Assembly: GCA_036260415.1 (NCBI GenBank)
Contig: DASZZX010000139.1
Span: 1-24,422 of the forward strand
Source of the DNA: DASZZX01 sp036260415
Lineage (GTDB): Bacteria; Actinomycetota; Nitriliruptoria; Nitriliruptorales; JAHWKO01
DNA: 24,422 nt
Reading direction: 5' to 3'
Part shown: one piece after another, positions 15,224-22,639 of the stretch
Numbering within the stretch: the stretch's first letter is position 1
Layout of the letters: each line of letters begins with the position of its first letter
Notes under the pieces: model-generated
Database searches by the model: none
Seen by the model: the letters and a program-made list of their open reading frames with translations, nothing else
Told to the model about the DNA's origin: nothing
Program-made: the position numbers and the translations under genes

Positions 15224-15658
15224 CTAGAGGCAGAGGCCCGGAGTGGTGGCGCGTGCTTGATTGCTGTTGGCAGACGACCACACGGAGGCGCTGCTCTGCA
15301 CCACGTAGTAGTAGGTCCTGGAGCTCGACACGCTGGTGTCGGTGAATGAGGTCGTCGCGGCACCGGAGACGGTTCCGACCTGCGTGTAGGGACCGCCCGA
15401 TGTGCTGGAACGCCGGATGCTGTACCCGGAGGCGGGTGAAGCGGTCGCGGTCCAGCTCACGGTGACTTGGGGGCCGAGCACGAGCAGTTGGCACCCGGCG
15501 GCAGCAGTCACACCCGTGGGCGGCTGGAGGCTCCCTGCGTTCCACGCGTTGCCGGTCGAGCTCGTGACCGCCAGCAGCGCGCCAGCGGCGGGATGTGCCA
15601 GCTGAGTGGCAAGCCAGAGCATGGCAGCGATCAGCAGGCGCGGGGCGACACCGATCAT
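15224..15658 (-). CDS. Secreted single fibronectin type III domain protein
   Basis: A 144-residue exported protein. From ATG 15658, the signal peptide reads MIGVAPRLLIAAMLWLATQL, followed by AHPAAGALLA with an A-x-G-A type cleavage region. After SSTGNAWNAGSLQPPTGV comes an FN3 domain: VTVSWTATASPASGYSIRRSSTSGGPYTQVG, then TSFTDTSVSSSRTYYYVVQSSASVWSSANSNQARATT. The 'N-x-W-x-A-G-x-L' stretch resembles the mature start of actinobacterial SipW-type exported proteins. Two cysteines (near the domain start and the last-but-one residue) could form a disulfide. The frame is open upstream, but the added residues are Arg/Pro/Cys-rich and would bury the signal peptide, so the internal ATG is preferred. 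Role unknown, possibly an extracellular adhesin or matrix protein. Confidence 0.78.
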   Translation of the reverse strand: MIGVAPRLLIAAMLWLATQLAHPAAGALLAVTSSTGNAWNAGSLQPPTGVTAAAGCQLLVLGPQVTVSWTATASPASGYSIRRSSTSGGPYTQVGTVSGAATTSFTDTSVSSSRTYYYVVQSSASVWSSANSNQARATTPGLCL

Positions 15659-16331
15659 CCGTCTGGCAGCAGCCGCGGCCCACCGTGTGGAGTCGCCGGC
15701 GAGGTCCCTACATCGCAGACATGGGCAACGACCCGTCGGCGGCAGCTTCGCACACCGGCCCTGGCCCCGGTGCTCGTAGGGAAGTTCAGCCTGAGGCGCC
15801 ATCGAGATCCCCGGTGCCGTGCGTCCGATCGTTGCCTGCCTGCTACCAGGGATAATCGGGACGATCTCTCGACTGCCGTATGCGCCGTAGGGTTCAAGAT
15901 CGTGTCCCCCGCACGTACCGGCGACAGCGTCCTCCTTTGACTAGCTTTGACTAGGTTGTTGCGTCCGATCGGGTCGGGGACATGATCCGACCGGTTGAGA
16001 TGAGGCGTTCAGGCCTCGGCCGGGGCCACGGTGCAGGTCGGTGCCGGGCAGGTCAGGCGGATCCGCCGGAACGGACATGGACCTCCGTTGGCCAGCCAGC
16101 CGGATCAACCCGGCCGGTCCGTCGGCTCGAGCGGTGCAGGTGGGTTGGTGTCGTCGGACGACCCGTTCCTCGACATCGACCGCCTGGTCCCCTTGGGGCT
16201 GTCGGCGTTCGAAGGGTCACTTGGACCGGACGGACCGATGAGTCGGCGGTCACTGCGACGTCGACACCGACGACGGACTGCGGCGTGATCAACGCCTGCC
16301 GCGAGCAACGATCGACACGGACGGAGATGGG
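15659..16331. other. Intergenic region; short tandem repeat only
   Basis: About 670 bases between the divergent FN3 and RibD-fold genes. Frames on both strands look like GC-driven shadows. The only structure I see is the tandem 10-base repeat at 15936-15955, described separately. A GGAG lies just upstream of the RibD-fold start at 16332. Confidence 0.45.
15936..15955 (+). repeat. Tandem 10-bp repeat TTTGACTAG(C/G)
   Basis: Two adjacent copies of TTTGACTAG, followed by C (15936-15945) and G (15946-15955), lie in the divergent intergenic region. Each copy holds a TTGACT box, resembling a -35 element, and a CTAG tetranucleotide that is otherwise rare in this DNA. It may be a binding site or a duplicated promoter element; only two copies are present. 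Confidence 0.5.
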
Positions 16332-16922
16332 ATGCGGATCGTGATCAGCGAGTTCATGAGCCTCGACGGCGTGGTGCAGGCCCCCGGTGGCGCCGAGGAG
16401 GACACCGACGGCGGCTTCGCCCACGGCGGCTGGTCGATGCCGTTCTTCGACGAGGACAAGATGGGCGCCACGATCGACGAGGTGCTGGGCAGGACCGAGG
16501 CGTTGCTGTTCGGACGGCGGACCTGGCAGGTCATGGCCGGGGCGTGGCCCGACCGCGCGGGCGACCCGTTCGCCGACCGCATGAACGAGCTCCCCAAGTA
16601 CGTGGCATCGCGGACCCTGACCCCGGACGACCTGACCTGGAACAACTCCCGGCTGTTGCCGGCCGACGACGTCCTCGGTGCGGTGCGGGACCTGCGCGCC
16701 CAGGAGGGCGGCGACCTTCAGGTCATGGGCAGCGCGAGCCTCGCTCGCACCCTGATCAGCAACGACCTTGTGGACGAGTACCGTCTGATGCTCGAGCCGA
16801 TCGTCCTGGGCGGCGGCAAGCGTCTGTTCCCCGAGGACGGCCAGGCACGCACGCTCGAACTGGTCGACACCAAGACGAGTGGGACCGGCGTGCTGATCTG
16901 CACCTACCGCCCCGCCCGCTAG
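16332..16922 (+). CDS. Dihydrofolate reductase-family (RibD C-terminal) protein
   Basis: A 196-residue protein of the RibD_C/DHFR-like fold, NADPH-dependent reductases that are often uncharacterised in actinobacteria. Family marks: RIVISEFMSLDGVVQAPGGAEED at the N terminus, LGRTEALLFGRRTWQVMAGAWP, PKYVASRTLTPDDLTWNNSRLL, then DLQVMGSASLARTLISNDLVDEYRLMLEPIVLGGGKRLFPE with the dinucleotide-binding G-S-A-S-L and G-G-G-K-R-L-F motifs. The end is ELVDTKTSGTGVLICTYRPA. ATG 16332 is preceded by GGAGATGGG. Frame intact. A folate or flavin role cannot be assigned from sequence, and no riboflavin genes are nearby. Confidence 0.92.
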   Translation: MRIVISEFMSLDGVVQAPGGAEEDTDGGFAHGGWSMPFFDEDKMGATIDEVLGRTEALLFGRRTWQVMAGAWPDRAGDPFADRMNELPKYVASRTLTPDDLTWNNSRLLPADDVLGAVRDLRAQEGGDLQVMGSASLARTLISNDLVDEYRLMLEPIVLGGGKRLFPEDGQARTLELVDTKTSGTGVLICTYRPAR

Positions 16923-16933
16923 CGCGGGTCAGT

Positions 16934-16947
16934 CCGGGTCAGCCCGG
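16934..16947 (+). terminator. Candidate hairpin after the RibD-fold gene
   Basis: Twelve bases after the TAG, CCGGG and CCCGG form a 5-bp stem with a TCAG loop. The flanking GTC and GAC could extend it across a bulge. There is no T tract, so it is only a weak terminator candidate. Confidence 0.3.
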
Positions 16948-17179
16948 GCGGACACCCCGACCGACCGATCGATTGCGTTCCGGCCCGTGGACCGGTGTCG
17001 AGGTGGTGTGGTTCGCCCTCGTGGCCCGCACTGGCGCCGCCGTCCGAGCCGGCTGGCCGCGACCGCCCGCCCTCACGGCCGATGCGCTGCTGGTGTCTCT
17101 CACGCGTGCGCGGCCTGCGAACGACCTCGCGGTGGGTCTCGTCGTCGACCGGCGCGTGTGTACGACCGCTGGGCTCGCC

Positions 17180-17629
17180 CTAGACCTCCGAGGCTCCGGA
17201 GGCGACCCTCTCCACCGCGCCCTCCATCATCTCTGCCGCGCGCCGTAGCAGGCGGAGGTCCTCCTCGCCGGCGTCCGACAGGGCAAGTCCGAGCAGCCGC
17301 TCTCGGCGGGCCCGTCCGCTCTCGAGCAGACGGCGTCCGGCCTCGGTCGCTTCGACGATCACCTTGCGTCCGTCGTCGGGGCTCGGCAGGCGACGGGCCA
17401 GCCCTTCGGCCTCGAGCCCATGGACCAGTGCGGTCATCGTCGGGGATCGCACCTGCTCGGCGGCCGCGAGCTCGCCGATCGTGCGCGGCCCCCCGAAGAC
17501 GAGGATCGACAGTGCCGAGGCCCGAGCGGGAGTCAGCCCCATCTCGACATCCACGGTCCGTACCGCCCGGACGAGGTGCAGCGCGGCAGAGTGGAGGCGG
17601 CGGGCGACCTCTTGACGCGACGCTGACAT
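17180..17629 (-). CDS. MarR-family transcriptional regulator
   Basis: A 149-residue winged-helix regulator. It opens SASRQEVARRLHSAALHLVRAVRTVDVEMGLTPARASALSILVFGGPRTIGELAAAEQVRSPTMTALVHGLEAEGLARRLPSPDDGRKVIVEATEAGRRLLESGR. The recognition helix is RSPTMTALVHGLEAEGLARR and the wing is SPDDGRKVIVEAT (the D-x-R-x-x-x-V/L motif of MarR). Flanking helices supply the dimer interface. The ATG at 17629 lies at the edge of a 23-bp inverted repeat (17630-17652) shared with the divergent VOC gene, so autoregulation together with control of that gene is likely. The ligand is not predictable; MarR proteins next to VOC genes often respond to small phenolic or electrophilic compounds. Confidence 0.92.
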   Translation of the reverse strand: MSASRQEVARRLHSAALHLVRAVRTVDVEMGLTPARASALSILVFGGPRTIGELAAAEQVRSPTMTALVHGLEAEGLARRLPSPDDGRKVIVEATEAGRRLLESGRARRERLLGLALSDAGEEDLRLLRRAAEMMEGAVERVASGASEV

Positions 17630-17652
17630 GATAGATAGCCTACCTACCTATC
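17630..17652. promoter_or_regulatory. Palindromic operator between marR and VOC genes
   Basis: GATAGATAG (17630-17638) and CTACCTATC (17644-17652) form an inverted repeat with eight of nine positions matching and a five-base spacer. It lies directly in front of the MarR start codon and 14 bases before the preferred VOC start. AT-rich dyads of this size are typical MarR operators. The GATA/CTAC units also give an internal tandem repeat. Confidence 0.65.
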
Positions 17653-17666
17653 GGTGCCGGTGGGAG

Positions 17667-18074
17667 ATGCAGCTCGTGTTGGGTGCGCCGCGGTTGGGAC
17701 GGGTGCGTCAGATCAGCCAACACGCCGAGGACCTGGACCGCGCCGTGGCCTTCTACGGCGACGTGCTGGGCTTGACACCGCTCGGCCGGTTCGGGCCGCT
17801 CGCGTTCTTCGACCTGTCAGGGACACGGTTGCTGCTCGAGGAAGGCGGTGGGTCCGGACCTGGTGGCTCGGTGATCTACTTCGCGGTCGATGACATCCAC
17901 GCCGCGAGCACCGAGCTGCGACGTCGGGGCGTGTCGTTCGAGGACGAGCCTCACCGGATCCACCGCGATGACCAAGGCATCTTCGGACCGGCGGGTGAGG
18001 AGGAGTGGATGACGTTCTTCCGTGACTCCGAAGGCAACCTGCTCGCGCTGTCGTCTCGGATCCGGCCGGCTTGA
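17667..18074 (+). CDS. VOC-family (glyoxalase/bleomycin resistance-like) protein
   Basis: A 135-residue VOC protein transcribed divergently from the MarR gene. The first half, RVRQISQHAEDLDRAVAFYGDVLGLTPLGRFGPLAFFDLSGTRLLLEEGG, and the second half, SVIYFAVDDIHAASTELRRRGVSFEDEPHRIHRDDQGIFGPAGEEEWMTFFRDSEGNLLALSSR, form the paired modules. QISQHAEDLDRAVAFYxDVLG with its His and F-F-R-D-S-E-G-N-L-L-A-L are the usual family marks. The terminal Glu ligand of metal-binding members is replaced by Ala (LLALSS), so metal use is uncertain. Start: ATG 17667; GTG 17676 has a better-spaced GGGAG upstream and is an alternative. ATG 17628 is rejected because it would overlap the operator and the MarR start. 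Confidence 0.87.
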   Translation: MQLVLGAPRLGRVRQISQHAEDLDRAVAFYGDVLGLTPLGRFGPLAFFDLSGTRLLLEEGGGSGPGGSVIYFAVDDIHAASTELRRRGVSFEDEPHRIHRDDQGIFGPAGEEEWMTFFRDSEGNLLALSSRIRPA

Positions 18075-18336
18075 ACGGAGCGTCAGCGGTCACCGTCGGG
18101 TGATCGTCGCGGTCCCGGCCCGACGCAGCTTCGACGGACGCGGCGACCTCGCGTACGGCCCACTTCCGTGCTGGGGTGGCAGGCGTCGGTCGACGTTCCT
18201 TTGCTCGACGCGGACGCGACAGGGGCCGCTTCTAGGCTGCCGGTGACCTCGTCGCCTGCTGGTGTCGACCGGTTGTCGCCTCGGTCCGGTCCTGGTCGGA
18301 GAACGTGGCGCCAGCAGCGGATGGGAGCCCAGGACG

Positions 18337-19095
18337 ATGGTGGAGTACGAAGCGCTCTCCTCCGTCTACGAGTGGCTCGTGCCTGACGCACTGCTGCAGC
18401 CGGACGGCGCGGTCGCGGCGTTCGAACAAGTGGTCAGCATCCTTCCCCCACGTGGACGGATCCTCGATTGCGCGTCAGGGACGGGCCAGCTCGCCGTGGG
18501 ACTCGCCGCACGTGGCTTCGACGTCCTCGCATCGGATGCCAGCGAGGCGATGATCCAACGAACACAGACGTTGGCCGACCAGTACGGCGTGGCGCTGACA
18601 GCCGTCGTGTGTGCCTGGGAGGACCTGAGCCGCGTCGTGGAAGGTCCGTTCGATGCCGTGTTCTGCGTCGGCAACTCGCTGACACACGCGGATGGGCAGC
18701 CGGGGCGCCGGGCAGCGCTGGCGCAGATGGCCGCGGTCCTTCGGGACGGCGGACTGCTCGCGATCACGTCACGGAACTGGGAGCGGCTACGCGAGCAACG
18801 CCCTGGCCTCGAGATCGACGACCGGCTGACGCACCGCGCCGGTCGCTGAGGACTGGTGGTTCGCGCCTGGGGTCTCCCCGAAACGTGGAAGCCGCCGCAC
18901 CACCTCGAGGTCGCTGTGGTCGTCGTGGCGGGCGAGGAGCTCGAGATCACTCGCCAGCGCCTCACGTTCTGGCCGTTCACGCACGGAACGCTCACGGAGG
19001 ACCTCCAAGCGGTGGGGTTGGTGCCCGCCACCTCGTCGTACTCGGCCGATGTCGATCGCTACCTCGTCACGGCACGTCGACCGATGCCCGCGTAG
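18337..19095 (+). pseudogene. SAM-dependent methyltransferase interrupted by an in-frame TGA
   Basis: Class I methyltransferase. From ATG 18337 (AGGA just upstream), VEYEALSSVYEWLVPDALLQPDGAVAAFEQ is followed by motif I, RILDCASGTGQLAVGLAARGFDVLASDAS. The rest of the Rossmann core follows: ALTAVVCAWEDLSRVVEGPFDAVFCVGNSLTHAD and MAAVLRDGGLLAITSRNWERLREQRPGLEI. At 18847-18849 a TGA stops translation after about 170 residues. The same frame then continues for 81 codons with plausible C-terminal sequence (VVRAWGLPETWKPPHHLEVAVVVVAGEELEITRQRLTFWPFTHGTLTEDLQAVGL) to a stop at 19095. A single substitution (or two compensating indels) would explain this. A normal family length is about 250 residues, which the two halves make up together. 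No selenocysteine context is evident. Confidence 0.75.
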
Positions 19096-19397
19096 GCGGG
19101 TTCTCGCTCGGCGTCCCTCGCTGCATCCCAGGCCCGCCGAGCCAACGACGCCGACACGACGGCCCCGCACAGTTGCTCACATGCGACGAGCCCCAGGGGC
19201 TGTGAAGGCGCGGCGAGCACGGTCCTGTTCGATGCCAGGTTCACGTAGGGTCCCAGGCGTTCCGTGTTCGTTCTCGGACGGACGAGTTCGGTACCGGAGG
19301 TCACGAACTTCGTCGACCGGGAAGGAGCGGAACGTGCCCGCGAAGGCGGTCTCTGGTTAAGATCGAGCGCTCCTGACCGGACTGGGGCGGAGACCTC
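19096..19397. other. Intergenic region with possible promoter for the DLH-family gene
   Basis: About 300 bases without a recognisable gene. TAAGAT at 19358-19363 may be a -10 box for the following gene, about 34 bases before its GTG, but no -35 match is clear. Nothing else stands out. Confidence 0.35.
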
Positions 19398-19961
19398 GTG
19401 GCCTCGGTGCTGCTCTTCCACCACGCTCAAGGGCAGACCGACGGTGTTCGGGCCTTCGCCGACGAGCTGCGGCGCGCAGGCCACGTCGTGACCGCCCCCG
19501 ACCTCTACGACGGGCGCACCTTCGGCACGATCGACGAGGGCGTCGCCCACGCCGAGGAGCTGGGCTTCGACACCATCATCGCGAGAGGTGTCGAGGTGGC
19601 CGGATCCCTCCCGCAGGAGCTGGTGTACGCCGGCTTCTCGCTGGGGGTCATGCCAGCACAGCGGCTGGCCCAGCAGCGCCCCGGCGCTCGTGGGGCGCTG
19701 CTGTACCACTCAGCTGTCCCCGTCAGCGAGTTCGGGGAGTCGTGGCCCGAGGGTGTGCCGCTCCAGATGCACGTCATGATGGACGACCCCTGGGACGAAC
19801 TCCCGATCATGCAGGAACTGGCCAGCGTCGCCGATGGTGCACTGTTCACGTACGAGGGCGAGGCCCACCTCTTCACGGACCCGTCTGTCGACGGCTACGA
19901 CGCCGAGGCCGCGCGTCTGGTCATGGAGCGAACGCTGGACTTCCTCGCGCGTCTCGACTGA
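19398..19961 (+). CDS. Dienelactone hydrolase-family alpha/beta hydrolase
   Basis: A 187-residue alpha/beta hydrolase related to dienelactone hydrolase. Strands and loops ASVLLFHHAQGQTDGVRAFADELRRAGHVVTAPDLYDGRTFGTIDEGV match the family start. The nucleophile elbow is G79-F-S-L-G with Ser81 in place of the Cys of classical dienelactone hydrolase. The acid residue is probably in MHVMMDDPWDE (D129/D130), and H157 in GEAHLFTDPS completes the triad. Such serine variants are common and of unknown substrate. GTG 19398 is preceded by GGAG. No neighbouring aromatic-degradation genes are present, so a role in chlorocatechol breakdown is not supported. Confidence 0.9.
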   Translation: MASVLLFHHAQGQTDGVRAFADELRRAGHVVTAPDLYDGRTFGTIDEGVAHAEELGFDTIIARGVEVAGSLPQELVYAGFSLGVMPAQRLAQQRPGARGALLYHSAVPVSEFGESWPEGVPLQMHVMMDDPWDELPIMQELASVADGALFTYEGEAHLFTDPSVDGYDAEAARLVMERTLDFLARLD

Positions 19962-20054
19962 CCTCTGCGAGGCCGGCGCCATTCGGCAGCGCTGGGTAGC
20001 GGCTGACCCGACAGGTGGGGGTTAGCCCTGCGGAAGATGGAGCCCATCGGCCGA

Positions 20055-20435
20055 TCACACGTCTTGGCGGGCCGCGGCCGGGAGGTGCACTTCGGCCCAC
20101 CGGCTGATCTGTTCGAGCGCCGGCAGCAGAGCATGCCCGGCGTCCGTGAGCTCGTAGGTCACGGAGACCGGTGGTCCCTCCGTGACGCGGCGAGCGACCA
20201 GTCCGGCGTGCGTCAGCTCCCTGAGACGCTCGGACAGCATCGAGTCGCCGATCCCCTCGACGTCCCGGGCGAGGTCACGGAACCCTGACGGACCGTCGCT
20301 GAGCGTGCCGAGCACGATACCCGTCCACCGTTTGCCGAGCAGTTCGAACGCCCGCTGCAGCGCCGCGTCGCCGCGTAGACACGCCTCGTCGGACCGCCGC
20401 CGCGGACGCCCTGCCCTCTGCGCTGACGCTGGCAC
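20055..20435 (-). CDS. HxlR-family transcriptional regulator
   Basis: A 126-residue winged-helix regulator of the HxlR type. The core reads LQRAFELLGKRWTGIVLGTLSDGPSGFRDLARDVEGIGDSMLSERLRELTHAGLVARRVTEGPPVSVTYELTDAGHALLPALEQISRWAEVHL. L-G-K-R-W-T, then the recognition helix (S-x-x-x-L-S-E-R-L-R-E-L) and V-x-Y-E-L-T-x-x-G are the standard family marks. A basic N-terminal arm (RAGRPRRRSDEACLRGDAAL) precedes it. One Cys (in ACLRGD) sits where some redox-sensing HxlR proteins carry their sensor cysteine. Start GTG 20435 follows a GAGAGG. It is divergent from a pirin gene, and the shared intergenic dyad at 20471-20481 suggests joint control, an arrangement seen for quinone/oxidative-stress HxlR-pirin pairs. 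Confidence 0.9.
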   Translation of the reverse strand: MPASAQRAGRPRRRSDEACLRGDAALQRAFELLGKRWTGIVLGTLSDGPSGFRDLARDVEGIGDSMLSERLRELTHAGLVARRVTEGPPVSVTYELTDAGHALLPALEQISRWAEVHLPAAARQDV

Positions 20436-20470
20436 GTCGCCGTCGCCTCTCGCCCGTCGATAGTTCTAGT

Positions 20471-20484
20471 GTAGTAACTACTAT
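20471..20484. promoter_or_regulatory. Operator/promoter between hxlR and pirin genes
   Basis: GTAGT-A-ACTAC (20471-20481) is a perfect inverted repeat inside an AT-rich island between the divergent genes. Overlapping it, TACTAT (20479-20484) could be a -10 box for the pirin gene. No good -35 match is seen. An HxlR dimer binding here would cover that -10 box. Confidence 0.55.
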
Positions 20485-20529
20485 GTTTGAGGTCACTACG
20501 GGAATGGAAGCGGCCGGGGCGTCGTTGTC

Positions 20530-21381
20530 ATGGTGGTCGAATCTCAACAGGAGATGGTGACCGTGAAACAGGCGGTTGAGGCAGCATCGCGGGAGGTGGT
20601 CCTCGTCGAGGACGCTGCGCTGATCCGGGTGATGGGCATGCCGGTGCTGGAGTCGGTGCCGTCGCCAGGAGCCTCCTACGAACGGACGGACCCGTTCATC
20701 CTCGTGCACGAGGGCCGGTTCCGTCCCTCCGAGATGGCGGCCAAGGACACCAAGCATCCGCACCGGGGCTTCGACAACCTCTGGTACGTGCTTCAGGGCT
20801 CGGTCAGCACCGGCCACACCACTGGGCCGGGAGGGTCGATCGAGAGGGCACGTCTCTCCGAGGATTCGCTCCTGTGGTTGAGGGCGGGGCGGGGCGTGTG
20901 GCACGCCGAGGCGGTGGGAACCGACGAGGTCGAGGAGGGCCGGGTGGACACCGAGTTCCGCGGCGTGCTGTTCTGGGTGAACCTCGCCCGCGCGGACAAG
21001 CAATCGGAACCGAGGGCGCAGGTGCTGCAGCGGGAGCAGATCCCGGTGCGGCAGGAGGGCGACGCGACCGTTCGGGTCCTGGTCGGCGAGGGCTCCCCCA
21101 TCCATCTGGGGACGCCGGCGCTGATCCTCGACGTCGAACTGCCCGAAGGCGGTCAGATGAGGACGCGGGTGCCGCCGGAGTTCCAGGGCTTCGCCCACGT
21201 GCTGGATGGCGAGGCCGCGTTCGGGGCGAACAAGCGTCAGGCGGGACCTGCCCAGCTCGTCCTGCTCGGCCCGGGCGGGGAATTCACCATCACGGGTGCC
21301 GCTCCAGGCACGCGCTTCATGCTCATGGCAGGCAAGCCCTACGGGGAGGTTCCCGTGTTCCGAGGCCCCTTCGTGGATTAG
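20530..21381 (+). CDS. Pirin-family bicupin protein
   Basis: A 283-residue pirin homologue (two cupin barrels). Bacterial pirins include quercetin 2,3-dioxygenases and regulators of central metabolism. The metal-binding motif is present: H76-P-H78-R-G-F-D-N-L-W-Y-V-L-Q-G, and later W-L-R-A-G-R-G-V-W-H125-A-E127. Together these give the expected three-His/one-Glu set. The C-terminal cupin runs DVELPEGGQMRTRVPPEFQGFAHVLDGEAAFGANKRQAGPAQLVLLGPGGEFTITGAAPGTRFMLMAGKPYGEPV-like and ends GPFVD. The first start is ATG 20530, but GTG 20563 has an AGGAG nine bases upstream and may be the true start, removing 11 residues. Probably controlled by the divergent HxlR regulator. Confidence 0.9.
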   Translation: MVVESQQEMVTVKQAVEAASREVVLVEDAALIRVMGMPVLESVPSPGASYERTDPFILVHEGRFRPSEMAAKDTKHPHRGFDNLWYVLQGSVSTGHTTGPGGSIERARLSEDSLLWLRAGRGVWHAEAVGTDEVEEGRVDTEFRGVLFWVNLARADKQSEPRAQVLQREQIPVRQEGDATVRVLVGEGSPIHLGTPALILDVELPEGGQMRTRVPPEFQGFAHVLDGEAAFGANKRQAGPAQLVLLGPGGEFTITGAAPGTRFMLMAGKPYGEVPVFRGPFVD

Positions 21382-21467
21382 CGCGGCCCGCGAGCACGTC
21401 GCCCGATCGCACGGGGCCTCGAACCGTCTTCGAGCGGCGCGGAACCGACAGCTTACGCGGACTGGCG

Positions 21468-22562
21468 ATGGAGCCTCGAGATGTCCAGCGCCACAGGTTG
21501 CGCAACTCCGGGTTGGCCGGGAGACCGTTCGCTGCGGCCGAGGACGTCGTTCGCTGGCACGGCGCGATGCAGGCTCAGGACCTCACCATGGCGAAGTGGT
21601 CGGTCGGCCAGCGACGAGCCGGCGCCACCGTCGACCGGGAACTGAACGACGCCCTCGCCCGGGGTGCCATCGTGCGCACGCACGTCCTGAGACCCACCTG
21701 GCATTTCGTGGCGGGTGAGGATCTGAGGTGGTTGCTGGCGCTCACCGGACCACGCGTCCAGCAGCGCAACCGGCGGCGGTACGAGGAGCTGGGTCTCGAC
21801 GAGCGAACGCTCGGTCGATGTCGAGAACTGATCGCCTCCGAACTGACAGGTGGCCATCAGCTCACCAGGAAAGAGATCGCCGCCCTGCTGGAGAGCGCCG
21901 GGATCGACACCTCCGGGCAGCGGATGCCCTACATCCTCATGGACTGCGAACTCGAGGGCGTCATGTGCAGCGGCGGTCTCCGCGGCACGCAGCCCACGTA
22001 CGCCCGGGTCGACGAGCGGGTGGCTCCCGGCAGCGCCTTCGATCGGGATGAGGCGCTCGTCGAACTGGCCCGCCGTTACCTGACCAGCCACGGCCCCGCG
22101 ACCGTGGGCGACCTGCGCTGGTGGTCGGGTTTGACCGTCGCCGACATCAGGAACGCGTTGGACGGACTGGGATCCGACGTGGCCAGCGCCACGATCGAGG
22201 ACCACGTCTTCTGGTCGACCACACCGACCAACGGGCACGCATGGACCGTCGGGGCGGCACACCTCCTGCAGGCGTACGACGAGTTCGTTGTGGGGTACAG
22301 CGGATCGCGCTACTTCGGCGATCCGCGCGCTGCGACCTCACGAGCGGCTTGGAGCGACCGCTCGCTGCCGAGCGGTGTCGTGCTGATGGATGGTCAGCTG
22401 GCCGGCCACTGGCGGCGCAGGATCTCGAAGGCTCTCGTCGCGGTCGAGGTGGTCGCCTACGAGGAGCCGAGCCGAAGGGAGGTTCGTGCTCTGGAGATCG
22501 CAGCCTCGGAACTCGGCCGGTTCCTCGGCCGCGAGGCGACCCTGGAGGTCTCCGCTCTGTAG
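21468..22562 (+). CDS. HTH_42 (AlkZ/YcaQ-type) winged-helix protein, second copy
   Basis: A 364-residue HTH_42 protein, distantly related to the one at 10281. It begins EPRDVQRHRLRNSGLAGRPFAAAEDVVRWHGAMQAQDLTMAKWSVGQR; Q35-A36-Q37 again matches the QxQ motif of AlkZ-type DNA glycosylases. Family blocks are ALARGAIVRTHVLRPTWHFVAGEDLRWLLALTGPRV, LTRKEIAALLESAG, MPYILMDCELEGVMCSGGLRG, then ARRYLTSHGPATVGDLRWWSGLTVADIRNAL and LLQAYDEFVVGYSGSRYF. ATG 21468 is chosen from the family N terminus; the frame is open further upstream but overlaps the pirin gene there. It follows the pirin gene by 86 bases and may be co-transcribed. The frame is intact. Glycosylase activity is inferred from the motif only. 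Confidence 0.88.
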   Translation: MEPRDVQRHRLRNSGLAGRPFAAAEDVVRWHGAMQAQDLTMAKWSVGQRRAGATVDRELNDALARGAIVRTHVLRPTWHFVAGEDLRWLLALTGPRVQQRNRRRYEELGLDERTLGRCRELIASELTGGHQLTRKEIAALLESAGIDTSGQRMPYILMDCELEGVMCSGGLRGTQPTYARVDERVAPGSAFDRDEALVELARRYLTSHGPATVGDLRWWSGLTVADIRNALDGLGSDVASATIEDHVFWSTTPTNGHAWTVGAAHLLQAYDEFVVGYSGSRYFGDPRAATSRAAWSDRSLPSGVVLMDGQLAGHWRRRISKALVAVEVVAYEEPSRREVRALEIAASELGRFLGREATLEVSAL

Positions 22563-22639
22563 CTGCGCCTATGGCAGGCATGACGGCCACGGGCACTCCT
22601 GCCCCGAGGGCCGGCGGATGGGTTGCAGACGGCGTCCGT

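Noticed and set aside
16934..16947. A rho-independent terminator with high confidence
   Set aside because: The hairpin is short and has no T tract; kept only as a weak candidate.
17630..17652. GATA/CTAC repeats as the start of a CRISPR or satellite array
   Set aside because: Only one short inverted repeat with no further spaced copies; it is best explained as a MarR operator.
18847..18849. TGA in the methyltransferase as a selenocysteine codon
   Set aside because: No selenoprotein homology at this position, no clear SECIS-like stem directly downstream that I could find, and no selenocysteine genes in view.
19398..19961. Chlorocatechol pathway dienelactone hydrolase
   Set aside because: The nucleophile is Ser, not Cys, and no aromatic-degradation genes surround it; only the broad family call is justified.
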